Positions 23,601-36,830 of a DNA stretch of 64,000 nucleotides are shown here, one piece after another. The position numbers were made by a program, and so were the translations under genes. Under the pieces are notes generated by a model, which ran no database searches, was not told the origin of the DNA, and saw only the letters and a list, made by a program, of their open reading frames with translations. Positions within the stretch are counted from its first letter, which is position 1, and every line of letters begins with the position of its first letter. Origin of the DNA: Cocos nucifera (Eukaryota; Streptophyta; Magnoliopsida; Arecales; Arecaceae); contig QRFJ01000023.1 in the NCBI GenBank assembly GCA_006176705.1, positions 2,568,583-2,632,582 on the forward strand, in the 5' to 3' direction.

Positions 23601-26600
23601 CAGTTTTGTACACAAAGAGTTGCTCAGATATTTAATGCTGTTGTCCTCTGGCTTTTCTGATTTAGGATATCAGTCTTGAAAATTTTATGAATATTATGTC
23701 TAAAATGGTCTTGCATTCTGATAATTTACATGTTCACTGTCCTCTGGGGTAATTTATCTTTCATCAGCAACTTTTTTGTTCTCCAACTTCATGAAATAGT
23801 ATGTAGATTTGTTCTTGTTTATCCAATTTCACCTGTTTTTGTGATTTGGTTAAGAGTATGCTGAGACTGTTGCTATTTCTCTACCATAGGTTGAGTCCCA
23901 GCAACAGCGTGGCATGCGGAGGCGCTGTCTGGTTTTTGATATGGCTGGGATTTCTAAAAAGAATTTGCAAAACAACTCAAACCAACATTCTTCAAGCTCA
24001 TTGCTGCCCAATGAGAATATGGCTTCTGATGATAAATGCTCCAGGCCCGGAACTAGTCAAGCCCAATGTGTGTTGCCTGGAATTGGGTTACATTTGAATA
24101 CTCTGGCAGCAGCCTCAAAAGAACGACCAGTCACTCAAGAGATGCTGGCTTCTGGGAAAGAATTAATCAGCATGCCTTGTCCAGTCGGCCCCTCTGGCCC
24201 AACAACATCTGGGTGGAAAGGTAAGTCGTTGGCTGTTGAAAAGGATGCGAGTCCAACTGAAAATAATGTCCAGAACCTTCAGATTATGCATGATGATGCT
24301 TCTCTGGCGCCTGCACTTGGAAATGGTGAGGAGCTAGATCAAGTTAGTCCAAAGAAGAAAAGGTATATTATCTGCTGCCACTGGTCTTGATTATTGCCTC
24401 TTCATCTGTCTTTCAATATATAACTGGTGCTGAAAAATCATGAGCCAGGCGCAAGTCAGAAAATGTTGGTGAAAGTGAGGCATGCAAACGCTGCAATTGT
24501 AAGAAGTCAAAATGCCTGAAACTGTAAGATTTCTTCACTGCACTTAATTTTTTCTCTAAATCTGAACTCACATAACATAAATCTTGCAAATCTTTAATAT
24601 AACTGCTCCTTTTGTCCCTCATATTTTTCATAACGCTAGGCTAGTATCAAAAAATTCTTCAATATACTAGAAAATACCTGAACCTGATAGATTGTTTGTT
24701 TTTCTTACTTGGAGTAATCTTGAAAGGCAAACTGAAATTTGTACCACAGTTCTACCTATGTAATTCATAATTCTAAGACATAACTAGTTTGTTTCTTCAC
24801 TGTGTCAAGTAGGATTGTAGATTCAATCTAAGTCTTGCAATTTATGCTTGATTTTGATAATGGTCAAGATTGAAATTTAAAGCTGGTGATATCTGTGCTT
24901 TGATACTTGAATCATGCTCGCCCTTTCATTTGCATCATTTCTATTGCAACAGAACTCTGTTTCTTCAGCTGGATAATCCAATAGCAGAAGTCCCTCAAAC
25001 TGCCGTACATATAATTGTCAAGAGAACATGTCTTCTCTGACATGTATGTTGTTTGACATCTTTTAAATTTTCACCATTTTTAATTTTTATCATTGTTATT
25101 TTTTTTAGGTAGAAAGAGGCCAGTAGGCAATGCGCTACCCAATCAGAGTAGCCCTTCACTAAATACCCCTAACCCTCCCAACCCTGGCTAGAGCAGGATT
25201 GCCACCCAGGTCTCAGGTATGAATCTGGATCCTCCACAGTAGTGCATGTTTTGCACTGTAGAGGGCTGTGCATGCTCGGATAGGCGCCATCTTGCTCATC
25301 TTGGAAACTGAAGGCTCTCATGCAATTCCTCAACTACGTGTTAGAGAGGCCATCAGAGATTGTTGCATTGAGCTGGCAAACATGCTGGGTCGAGAGATTG
25401 TGTGATAGCCCTCCATTTCTGAGATGAGCAGAATGGCACCTATCTGGGCATGCATGGTTCTTTGCAGTGCAAAACATGCATAGTAGAGGATGATCCGGAG
25501 TTCCCAAATACAACCATCAATATTCTTTTACCACCAAGGTGAGCTGAAACCTTCCTTGTGAAAGAAGGCAAGGAGTAGAACACTTTCTGGAATTACATTT
25601 TTATATGAACCATGCATTTCTGACCAAATTCTGCCTCGTATTACCCATCCCCTGATCTGGTAACGCTTTGGTAGAAGATGAATTTTGGATAATCCTGTTT
25701 TATAAGCTGTTTTTCAATTTCACCTTTTATCATCCATTTTACATTGAAATGGTCTGCCCTGGTCAGAAATCATTGGTTGTTTTGATGTATCTTTCTTTTT
25801 CTGGTTGAATGTTGGTTTGGTTTCTTTGATGAAGTTTATCTTCCCGAAGAGTTGGTTATTTTGCGGTGTTCTAAAATTATTCTTAAAGATTCCTGTATGC
25901 ATATCTTAGAAGTTCTTCTGTCTTTTTTGTTTTAAAGCAAACTTGTTTTGGACTCTATTTGTAAAATGGTCATTTATTCTATTGACATTTCACGCAGTTA
26001 CTGTGAGTGTTTTGCGGCTGGAGTCTACTGTTCTGAGCCCTGCTCATGCCAGGGATGTTTTAACAAGCCGATTCATGAGGAAACAGTTCTGGCTACTCGC
26101 AAGCAGATAGAGTCTCGCAATCCTCTTGCATTTGCTCCTAAAGTTATTCGCACATCTGAAACTGGCCAGGAAATGGGGGTAGGTATTTTACGTGATATCT
26201 TTTTCTGCTTGCCACCACTCCGAACCTTTTCCCTACATTCTCCTCTACCTTTTCTTTTCTCTTGCTATTAGTGAGATCACCTTTTGGTACCCTTTAGGAA
26301 GATGCTAACAAGACACCAGCTTCAGCCCGCCATAAAAGAGGATGCAATTGCAAGAAGTCAAGTTGCCTGAAGAAATACTGCGAGTGCTATCAGGTGCTTC
26401 CTCTTGGCTCGCTAAACATGCTTTCTGTATTGTATGTTATCTGATATGGGCATGCTGGTTTCTCTATTAAGGGTGGTGTTGGATGCTCTATCAGCTGCAG
26501 ATGTGAGGGATGCAAGAATGCTTTTGGAAGGAAAGAGGGTGAGCATTGAGCCCTATATCCATCCTTGAATAATTTGTAATTACTTGTTTCCCTGAAGGGA

Positions 26601-27433
26601 TGCTCCTGTTCTAAGTTTTTCCAAACTTGAAAACGGCTTGACTAAATGATTTTTGTTTCTACTTTATTGTTGTGCCTTCTTTCCCATACTTTTGATTTTG
26701 TGCGTTGCAATATTCTGAAGTTGGAAATCATGAAAAGTGGTCAGTTGAATTCCTTAGTTGTCAATCATTCCTTTGCCATCTAAGGAATTGCTGAGTGGAC
26801 CCTTATATTATCACTTCACTTGCTTTTGATTTTGTGTTATTCTTTTCCAGCTTGACAAACATTTCAATGGTGACTGAATGTGAGTAGAAATTGACACATA
26901 GGAAAAAGGTGCTATATGACATTTTAAGAAGAACAAGTAGGAAATATTGTACCCCAAAAAAAAAGTAGGAAATAGAGATGCTAATTTACTTTTGGATGGG
27001 AAGAACATTGAAAAGATACATAGAGGAGGCAATTGTTAGATCATGGGGAGTGTGTAGCATTCTTCCAAGATATGTAAGAAAAACTTGAATGAGTAAAGGA
27101 CAGGGGGTGGGCCGGAAATGATTATGATCAAGAAAAAAAAAGGAAAATGGGAGAGCTCAAGACCTTTCCAAAAATGAACTTATTTCTCTCACTATCAAGT
27201 ATTTAACTACAAAATGTGGATCTCCAGGCGACCCGATATTTAGTATCTGTGGGAACTACTGTAGAGCTAATGTTTATTGTAATATAAATTTCAGCAAGAA
27301 TTTTGAGTTCTAGAGACCAGTTATCGTCATGATCTCAAATTCGATGCTTTTCCATGATAACACGTTTTTATATGTTTGATATTTTTGATTTTTCATAGGT
27401 GATGATCAGTTGTTAAAAGGAGATAGCTCAAAG

Positions 27434-27530
<97 letters not shown>

Positions 27531-30500
27531 GTGGACTGGGCTTCAGTCGATCGGATCTCCGGCCATTGGATCAGCATGCATCTCCGAAAATAGGAGCCTG
27601 AAAAAGCGTGCCTTCAGACTGAAAAAAAAGATTTGGAAAAAAAAATGTGAGGTGCCTTTAAGCGCTGCTGAAAAAAATTCAGGGCTAAAACGAAAAATAG
27701 GCCTGGATCTAAAAAAAAAAAACACGCCTACTGCTGCCTGTTAGAAAAAAAAAGGGGCGCCTGAAGGTGCCTACAGGCACCTGTAGCCCGGAGGCGCTTG
27801 TTTTTTTTTTTTTTCCTTTTCTACAGGTAGGCAGTTTTTTTGTTTTTTTCAGTAGGCTTGTTTTTTTTTCTGAAGTTTTTTTTTTCCAGCGGCGGTTACA
27901 GGCTTTTTTCTCAGACCTGCCCTGAAGGCGTCTGTTTTCGGAGATGTGCGCTGATTCAACGGCCGAGGATCCAACCGGATATGGATTGGGATCCGATCGA
28001 CCGGAGCCCAGTCCACCTCTCTCTCTATATATATAATGTCAAAGAAGGAAAGTGTATAGAGTTGGGAAGTTCTGCTAAAAGTTGAATATTTCAATTCTAT
28101 GGTTTCTAGAATCTTGCAAACTTTATTAACAGAAGCAAGCAAAGGCAAATGCTGCCTAACATGATATCTTTGAATTACAAAATTATTCTAAAAGACAAGG
28201 TATCATGATTTTGTATGCATCTGAAAACATTCTAAAACAATTCTCTTCTAAATAATGAACTACTGACTCCCCAAAGATTTGGCACTGTCTTTGTCAGCTC
28301 ATGTTGTATTGATGTGTTCTTACATTGTAGCAATGCAAATACTTGAATATATATGTTACACGAGAGAGCCATAGCCTAATGTAGTTATACATATTGGGAT
28401 GTTGCTTCCTATTTTTATATTAATTGCATAGCTCCAACTCTTGATTTTTAGATTTTATGACATCATAAGTGAAAATTGTCATCTTGATAGTGAATCTTGA
28501 ATTGGATATCTCTGCTATTGCATGCAAACTCTCCTTGTTGTCAAGTAGTTTGTTCCTTTATCACATATATCATTGAAGCATTGTTAGTCCAATAACATGG
28601 GTAAGAGTTGAAAACTTCTTGGATTTCGATTCTTGTGTGGTTTTGGTTTTACACTGTGAGAGTAACTAAATTTGTGTGTAGATCTTCAAATAACAAATAG
28701 GTGTTTTTGCCTCTGGCCAAATTTTTTTACTAAGGTAAATAGTGCCTTAGATTGCTTTTAGTTCACTATGTCATGGTTTTGTCATTTTTCTATCCTCTCA
28801 ATCAAGTCTTTCATGCTCAATTTAACTCTTCCAATTTTTCATGGAGGTATATAAAGTCCCATCTTTGCTTTCTATGTTATAGACCTCTGCTATTTCTACT
28901 CCCATTTTGCTATCTACATTGACCAAATCTTTTATTCATAACATCATCATTATGATGCCACACTTAGATGCCATAATCCATTCTTTAGGTTGTTTCATCT
29001 CGTTTGACCCCTTAAAAACTTATTCTTTCTAGTTTTCTTCCCTGATGTGTTCAGTTCTTGCATCTTGTATTATTTAAGTGTTTGAATTCTGTTTGCTATT
29101 TTCCACTTTGTTGGCCTCCCTCAATGGTGCATGTTCTCTCCCTTTATTTTGACATTCAGGTGTTTGATACACTGGTTGCTTTGAGTCCATGTGCCTTCAA
29201 TAATTATCTTGGTGTTTGTCATTCCTTCTTGGTGGGACATGCTCTTTATACTTCTTGGACATTTTGGTTCTTTACTAGCCTTGCAATGTTTGCTCACCTA
29301 ACTGTGTTGACTGTAATTTTCTCCCGGTCATGAACATCTAGCCCACCATCCAGGCAATTGGACTGTTGGATCACCTAGAGGGAATTGACTTTTAAGGCAT
29401 ACTTGTGGCTTAGTTCCTGAGCCTCTCTATTCTAAGATATTGAACTTGACGTATCCATTTACTCTTCTGCCTTCTCATCTTGAAAGGGTAGCAAGGAAAT
29501 TTGGAGGGGTCGCTATGACATCCAGAGAGCCATCTATATGTTCTTTCATTGCTGATGTATATCAGACTGCATTTGTAAGGACCGACCACTTCAGGCATGG
29601 TTGGCAGCCTAGTAGCAACCATGGCTGAGGGTTCAGGTGTCATCACCGGTTCCCTTATCAAAGTGAGTGTACAGTTCAATATTCCATTCATGTGTCTGGT
29701 TACGCTGGGCAAGTCATGCTATCATCGGCCAAAAGGATTTTTTTTTTTTTTTTTTTTAATGCTTTAGAGTATCAATAACTTCACATTTTTATGCACTTAC
29801 TCATTTGAGGTTGAGCCATGCCGTGCTTCTTATTTCATTCAAAGTCTTTTGTTATGTGTTTGATCCACTACTTGTTATCTTTGTCTGGACTGTGGATTTC
29901 ACCTGCTTTCATATTTTAGTATTCCATTGTACTTCTGTAGCCATCTTCGACATCGTGTTATCCTAGGCTTTTCAACTTTTTCTGTCTTTTTGAGTTTCTC
30001 CATCTTGCTCTTCTCTGTGTGTTTTCTGGTTCATGCTTGACCATCTTGAGGTTTTGTCGGTAATGGATGAATATGCTAGCATACATGCAGAGCTACTTTT
30101 CTTCATTTTGCCCATGATGACTAGCAAAAGTTTTTTGGTGCCTGCTGTTAGAGCTCATCACCACCAACTCTGGCATATCCAACAAGACTTGAGCAGCTGA
30201 CTAACAGCTCCATTAATATATGTTCCTTTCCAACGCATGTCACTGTTATGTCTTATCCATGTCAGGTTTATACCCTTGCAAACACTTCTTTTTTTTTTTT
30301 TTAATAAGGATTGCAAATACTTCTTGAGAGACCAAAGTGAAAACCAGTTTGTTTTTCCCCTTGAAAATTCGAAATTACTAATGTAGGTTGGAGTGCATGG
30401 AACCCATAAATAAATTCATGACAGTTGATTGTGGAATAAGTTCCTCAGGCCTTTTCTATTCATTTCTCTCTTTTACCAATCAGGGAGTAGTCCAGCATTT

Positions 30501-30934
30501 GGTGCCTTCACACAGGGGTTGTGTTGAATTCTAGTTACATGCTTATACCGTGAAGCAGATAATTGACTAGGTCATGGGGAGGTTACAAGAAACATTTGTT
30601 ATATGTTTGGTGTTAGATACATTGTTTAGGATGTCTGGATGCAACAAAAGCTGGTATTTTGTAAGATGGCTATTGTTTCTAGGGCCTAATATCCAGGGAC
30701 TGTGGGACCTAGTACTCAGTATTATCCCAGATGAGCTGTTAATGTGGGTCAACTGATCAAGATTCAACTCACTAGTTGCTGGGCTTGTGATGTCCTGGTT
30801 GCTCCTTTTATTTGCCACCGCATTAGGGAAGTTCTCTCCTATAACAAAGGAAAAATATCTCGACCTTCCCATGCTATGTTTCAGCTGGTTCATGGTTTTC
30901 AAACACCCTCCTCCCCTCTTGAGCTTCCAATCGT

Positions 30935-30990
<56 letters not shown>

Positions 30991-31814
30991 ATTTAGACAT
31001 ACACACACGCACACATATATATACATATAGCCCTTCTTGCAGCCATTAATTATACATGGTAACTGCGTTCGATCAGTCTGATTATATAAAAATACCACTT
31101 ATTCTGAAATTAAAAGTTAAAGATCCATTAAGCATGTGTCATTGATTTCAATTTGTTTGTTTTTAGTTGCATTCTTGCCTTAACTGCTCCTTTGACAGGT
31201 ATTGTACTGATAGGAGCTGAAGAAATTGAACAGGGAGAGCATGAAACAGACCATTGTGAAAGGGAAAAGGACAAGCTGGATGATGATGGTCAACAACATG
31301 CTAGTGTGAAGATTGATGAGAATCATTCTTCTGAAGGTGTTTTATCCATGACACCATTGCAAACTTGCAGGTTCAGTATTTTCTACCATTTTCCCTAGTT
31401 TAGTTTCAGTTATCTTTTCTAAAAAATAATACTAGAACCACAATACTTTTCAGACCATTGGTCAAACTGTCATTCTTTTCAAGTGCAAAGCCCCCAAGAT
31501 CTTCAACACTTTCTGTTGGATCTTCTCCTTGGTTATATACATCTCAGCGTTTCCAAAAGTCTGAAATCCTTCCTCAACATAAGCTTGAGAAGCATGTAAA
31601 TACAGTTCTTGAGGATGATACTCCGGATGTCCTGAGATGCGATGCATCACCAAGCAATGGTGTGAAGACTACTTCCCCTAACCGAAAGAGGGTTTCGCCT
31701 CCACATAATGGAATTGGATTGCTCCCCAGTCGCAAGGGTGGCAGGAAAGTGATCCTAAAATCTATTCCTTCATTTCCATCACTCACTGGTGATGTATCTG
31801 AAGATTATCCATGA
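20621..31814 (+). CDS. TSO1/tesmin-like CXC domain protein (CPP family)
   Basis: Ten coding exons, all with GT-AG introns and consistent phase: 20621-20674, 21994-22151, 22242-22986, 23890-24362, 24449-24523, 25998-26178, 26298-26393, 26472-26538, 31199-31370, 31454-31814. The sum is 2,382 nt, 793 aa plus TGA. The protein opens MDTPERSKIGGTPLSKFE and has the N-terminal motif SPVFNFINSLSPIQPVKS (residues 20-37). It has RRRCLVF at 329-335, a basic SPKKKRRK (472-479, likely nuclear signal), CXC domain 1 from C489 (CKRCNCKKSKCLK) to about 526, the linker RNPLAFAPKV (542-551) and CXC domain 2 (578-616, GCNCKKSSCLKKYCECY). The paired cysteine-rich domains bind zinc and AT-rich DNA; family members such as TSO1, TCX and tesmin control cell division and floral or germline development, some within DREAM-type complexes. 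Length is somewhat above Arabidopsis TSO1 (about 695 aa). Intron 8 is 4,660 bp. The family call is firm; the specific paralogue is not resolved. Confidence 0.95.
25227..25496. mobile_element. Foldback MITE in intron 5 of the TSO1-like gene
   Basis: A 270-bp element with inverted arms of about 75 bp. The left arm has GTGCATGTTTTGCACTGTAG and GGATAGGCGCCATCTTGCTC; the right arm has GATGAGCAGAATGGCACCTA and TTTGCAGTGCAAAACATGCA. The ends are GGATCCTCC and GATGATCC. Without a clear target duplication the superfamily is open. It lies fully inside the intron and does not touch splice sites. Confidence 0.75.
27436..27525. repeat. (AT)45 microsatellite in intron 8
   Basis: A 90-bp uninterrupted AT run directly to the left of the inverted-repeat element at 27526-28030. 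It is long enough to be highly polymorphic and hard to assemble. Confidence 0.95.
27526..28030. mobile_element. Inverted-repeat element in intron 8 of the TSO1-like gene
   Basis: About 505 bp with imperfect inverted ends of about 85 bp. The left end reads GAGAGGTGGACTGGGCTTCA then GTCGATCGGATC, and further in GCATCTCCGAAAA. The right end reads TTTTCGGAGATGTGCGCTGA, then GATCCGATCGACCGGAGCCC and AGTCCACCTCTC. Both outer flanks are AT runs, so insertion into (TA)n is likely and the target duplication cannot be read. The interior is full of A- and T-runs with CAGGC/GCCTG phrases. No coding capacity. Confidence 0.78.
30939..30992. repeat. Compound (CT)n(CA)n microsatellite in intron 8
   Basis: A CT dinucleotide run of about 27 bp is followed directly by a CA run of about 26 bp. 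The frames through it on both strands (SLSLSHTHTH and VCVCVRERER) are simple-repeat artefacts. Confidence 0.9.
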
Positions 31815-31855
31815 ACTATTCCAACAGCTTCTTTTAATATCTATGTGTGGCTGAG

Positions 31856-31938
31856 GTATGCCTTGTTTATGCTCTTTTTAATGTTATGATATTTCAAGAT
31901 TGTCTATGAGGCATTTTTTTACATATTTTTTGGATCAG
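31856..31938 (+). other. Possible 3' UTR intron of the TSO1-like gene
   Basis: GCTGAG|GTATGCC at 31856 and TTTTTTGGATCAG|GTTG at 31938 form a plausible 83-bp intron, 41 nt after the stop codon. That distance is shorter than the roughly 50-55 nt usually needed to trigger nonsense-mediated decay. The call rests on splice-site appearance only. Confidence 0.4.
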
Positions 31939-32041
31939 GTTGTTGTGTAGTTGCATGGCTGGGTGGCATGAGATTGAGAAAGAAGACTTCCACATGTTGC
32001 CATCTCTCACTTCATAAGAATCCTTGCACTGGACGAAACTC

Positions 32042-33427
32042 TAGTGTGACCTGGTAACAGGTGAAGTATAAATAGCAATGGTCAGTCATGGTTAAAGAAC
32101 TGAGCCATGTTTAGATTTTTCCTGTTGTATGATTCCTGCCTGATACTTTTCTGTTCATCTTTCGTCACGTGTACTGTCTTCCTACTTTAGTAAATTTATG
32201 AAGAGACCATTGTCTATTGCACTTCTTTTTTTCTTTTTCTCATTGTAGACAGAAGATGATAGATGCCTAATTCTCTCAACTGTTATGGTGCCACTATAGC
32301 TGGTAGGATGATGAATAAACCTTCGGCATCTGGCTTGGCAATTCGTTCAAGGTGGTACATTTCTATTTGTTCAAGGTGGTAAATTTGCACTGTGCAATCA
32401 ATCCCTTTTTGGTGTGTCTTCCCATTTTGCTTTCCTTTATATGTTTTCCTTGTTCTGAACTGGTCAATTGATGCCCGCTGCAATGAATGTTTGCAGCCAT
32501 GCCTCCCCTTGGTTGTGGCTAATCAGAGATATAATTCAACATATGGGCTAGGATCTGTGGCTCTGTTCTTTGGTGGTGCAGATGCTCCATCCAGGGATTT
32601 GTAAATAAACATGGAAATTGCATGATGATATCAAATATACGAGCGTAGTTGTGGATAGAGTTGGTAATTGGGTGAATAAGCTTAGGGAAGCTTACAATGG
32701 TCGATGCAGACTGTGCTAAAAGAATTTCTATTTTTGTAATTTTAAGATATAAACCTACTTGGGTGATCTGTTTGAAAGTGCAAGCATTAAAAGGTATGTT
32801 TGGTTGCCTGGAGATGCTTATAAAAAGCCCAGTCTGAGCCAGATAGTTGCTGCTGTAATGCACGATAGCAGAAGTGAGTTATAACAGGCGGAAAAGTCAA
32901 TGTGATGAACATGTCATACCATGGCATACAGCAATGATATATTACTCAAAAATATATGGTTTCAACATTAGTTGGTTGAGTTTAGCTCAAAACATAGAGA
33001 CTGATTTTATAATTATCAAAATCTTGTATGGTACCATGAACAATGTTTGTCGGTTATATATATATATATATAGGGTATTAAAAGTCTTTTAACATCTACA
33101 TGGGGTAGATTTGGATAATGTTGAATTTGAATTCAGAACTGGTCGGATCAAAATTGGATAATGGAGGTTCTGTATCGATGATCTAAATTGTTGGATATGA
33201 TTTGAAGATTTTTAGTCTATGCATCAAGTTATTAAAAAATATAGTTAATTCAATGTTATTTAGGCCGTCCAATATTTAACTATGTGATGCATAGTTCAGA
33301 GATTTTTAAATCATATGATTTTTTGTGTATAAGTAATTTTAAGATAGTAGATCATATTCAATGATTTGGATCATTGATGTAGGATCATTATCATAAAAAT
33401 TTGACTGATTTGATTCTAGCCTAGCTA
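32042..33427. repeat. 1,386-bp direct repeat, copy A (before the gap)
   Basis: Begins TAGTGTGACCTGGTAACAGG and ends CTAGCTA at the N gap. It repeats with exactly the same length at 33438-34823; I found no difference in the parts compared, and all four open frames inside it translate identically in both copies. It covers the distal 3' UTR or downstream region of the TSO1-like gene and holds no gene of its own. Confidence 0.93.
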
Positions 33428-33437
33428 NNNNNNNNNN
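33428..33437. other. Assembly gap (10 N)
   Basis: Ten N characters between the two identical 1,386-bp copies. The round number suggests a placeholder of unknown size. Confidence 0.99.
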
Positions 33438-34820
33438 TAGTGTGACCTGGTAACAGGTGAAGTATAAATAGCAATGGTCAGTCATGGTTAAAGAACTGAG
33501 CCATGTTTAGATTTTTCCTGTTGTATGATTCCTGCCTGATACTTTTCTGTTCATCTTTCGTCACGTGTACTGTCTTCCTACTTTAGTAAATTTATGAAGA
33601 GACCATTGTCTATTGCACTTCTTTTTTTCTTTTTCTCATTGTAGACAGAAGATGATAGATGCCTAATTCTCTCAACTGTTATGGTGCCACTATAGCTGGT
33701 AGGATGATGAATAAACCTTCGGCATCTGGCTTGGCAATTCGTTCAAGGTGGTACATTTCTATTTGTTCAAGGTGGTAAATTTGCACTGTGCAATCAATCC
33801 CTTTTTGGTGTGTCTTCCCATTTTGCTTTCCTTTATATGTTTTCCTTGTTCTGAACTGGTCAATTGATGCCCGCTGCAATGAATGTTTGCAGCCATGCCT
33901 CCCCTTGGTTGTGGCTAATCAGAGATATAATTCAACATATGGGCTAGGATCTGTGGCTCTGTTCTTTGGTGGTGCAGATGCTCCATCCAGGGATTTGTAA
34001 ATAAACATGGAAATTGCATGATGATATCAAATATACGAGCGTAGTTGTGGATAGAGTTGGTAATTGGGTGAATAAGCTTAGGGAAGCTTACAATGGTCGA
34101 TGCAGACTGTGCTAAAAGAATTTCTATTTTTGTAATTTTAAGATATAAACCTACTTGGGTGATCTGTTTGAAAGTGCAAGCATTAAAAGGTATGTTTGGT
34201 TGCCTGGAGATGCTTATAAAAAGCCCAGTCTGAGCCAGATAGTTGCTGCTGTAATGCACGATAGCAGAAGTGAGTTATAACAGGCGGAAAAGTCAATGTG
34301 ATGAACATGTCATACCATGGCATACAGCAATGATATATTACTCAAAAATATATGGTTTCAACATTAGTTGGTTGAGTTTAGCTCAAAACATAGAGACTGA
34401 TTTTATAATTATCAAAATCTTGTATGGTACCATGAACAATGTTTGTCGGTTATATATATATATATATAGGGTATTAAAAGTCTTTTAACATCTACATGGG
34501 GTAGATTTGGATAATGTTGAATTTGAATTCAGAACTGGTCGGATCAAAATTGGATAATGGAGGTTCTGTATCGATGATCTAAATTGTTGGATATGATTTG
34601 AAGATTTTTAGTCTATGCATCAAGTTATTAAAAAATATAGTTAATTCAATGTTATTTAGGCCGTCCAATATTTAACTATGTGATGCATAGTTCAGAGATT
34701 TTTAAATCATATGATTTTTTGTGTATAAGTAATTTTAAGATAGTAGATCATATTCAATGATTTGGATCATTGATGTAGGATCATTATCATAAAAATTTGA
34801 CTGATTTGATTCTAGCCTAG

Positions 34821-34823
<3 letters not shown>
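33438..34823. repeat. 1,386-bp direct repeat, copy B (after the gap)
   Basis: Same sequence and length as 32042-33427, starting at the first base after the gap and ending exactly where a (TA)n run begins (34824-34850). This is the pattern of two contigs whose overlapping ends were not merged. Confidence 0.93.
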
Positions 34824-34852
<29 letters not shown>

Positions 34853-36154
34853 TCATACCCTAGCAATCATCTTAGAATTCTAACATCATTTAAAAAGTCT
34901 CCCCATGGATATGCCTTGTCACTTGCACTCTCCTATCATTTGGAGTCTCGATGTTATCATCTAGAGTCCTGGTGTCTTAAGTTGTCAGAGTTTCTGATTT
35001 TCATTGTGTCATACCATTATCCAAAGTTTTCTTTCGTCTTCCAGGGCATTGCATGTTATGATCTCTATTCAGGAATCCAACTTCTTCATGCTGGTAGATA
35101 TGCACCACCCTTTTGTGATTCATTGAGTCATCTACCACCATCCTTTTGGGACTTGTTGAGTGAATTGCTTAGGCTCCTTCAAAAGGAAGTTCCTCTAGCA
35201 TTTTCTTCGTAGTCCTTTCATTAGTTTTTAAGATCATTGATTTTTGACAAAATAATTGAATTCTATTTATGGACTCTCAAGTTGCTTTGGAGCAAAATCT
35301 TTGCCTGATTCCATTAAGAAATTAAGCAGCTCAGTGTCTGAGGTTCCTGTCATTATGGGGTGTAAGAAGGGTCATATATATACATATAAATATATATATA
35401 CATATATGTAACAGAGGTGATTTTAGAATTTTGAATCCATGACTTTCAAGTTGCAATGGAGCAACCACCTTACCCGATTCCATGAATTGATAAATTGTTT
35501 AGGAACAAAATCCTTGCTTGATTCCATGGAGTTGACTCATATATGCACTCGCACCTTGAAATTTAAATGCTTGATTTAATGCCAACAAATATTGTCTTGT
35601 TGAGTCTTGAACTTTAAGTGCTTAGATAATAACTAACTGATATTCATATGCCTTTTAGATTATGCTTCACTTTTGGTTATATATCCTTCGATTAGGTGAA
35701 AAACATACCAATTGACCATGTCTCACCAAACGCTCAGGGATCTTCAGGGTGTTACGACTTGATGGAAGCATTTAGACAAAAATTTCAGAGAGAATAAAAT
35801 GGTGATAGTAACAGACACAACCAAGTTTCTCGACAAAAACATGTCCCTTCTTTGTTTGCCACAAGGGATTGTTGCCTGTAGATTGACCTCTGCGGTCAAT
35901 CAACCAAAAGGTAGCCCTGCTTTTGACAAAGCAAACACTAAAAGGATGCTTCCTTGACAGAAATTGGCAAATTCATCACAAGTTTAATAAGACATGGGGA
36001 TATTGGGATGATAGCTGTTTGGAGAAAGATAGAATCGTGTTATCAAATACTGATTTCAATCTGATTTAGCTAACTCTAGCAACTCTAAGAAAGAATTCCA
36101 TACTTCAACAAAGAAAAATAATGGTAGAGTTATAGGAGAAATCGACTTTGCAAT

Positions 36155-36189
<35 letters not shown>

Positions 36190-36830
36190 TCAATCTTTTT
36201 TTTTTTTAGTCCTTCGGTTTCCATTCTTTGCTAGTCCAGCGTTTATCAAATTTTTTGACCTCTCGCTGCTTGTTCCAAAACGTAGTACAAGACTTTTTCA
36301 GAGCTGTAGAAACACCAGCATGCAGCACATAACTTTAAAAACTTTTAAATAAGAACACATCATGTATATGTACCATTTATAGACATAAACAAGTATCCAA
36401 ATAGATCCTTTCTTTTATCGATCTTTGAAAAAATAAATAAAGGGTCTGGTCTATGCGGACATGTTTATCTGCATTATGTCATTGATGTTCTACAAATTGT
36501 TTACTGCCACCCGCTTTAGTAGTCAATTTATATTTATAAGTTAAAAGCTCATTTCTTATGGTTTCTCACATGGTTTATGTCCTGAATACCAAATCTCAAA
36601 GAGCTCAGCATGAGGACGACCCGGGCAGTGATGTTGCTATAACCTATGCCAACGTGTATCAAAACCCAACCAATTAAAATTGCAGACATGTTTTTGATTA
36701 CTTTCTGGACTGCTAACTGAAACTAAATTGCTGAGTCCATTAACGAATATGCCAGTATAATTTTTTTACGGTTCTTTTTCGGTAAAACTTAGCTGTAGTG
36801 TAATCTCTTTTCAATCCTCTTCTATAGTAG

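Noticed and set aside
30567..31098. Frames containing VCVCV/RERERE and SLSLS/HTHTH
   Set aside because: Translation of a (CT)n(CA)n microsatellite within intron 8.
32283..34488. Four pairs of identical small proteins encoded twice
   Set aside because: They are chance frames in the duplicated 1,386-bp sequence around the N gap, not a gene family.
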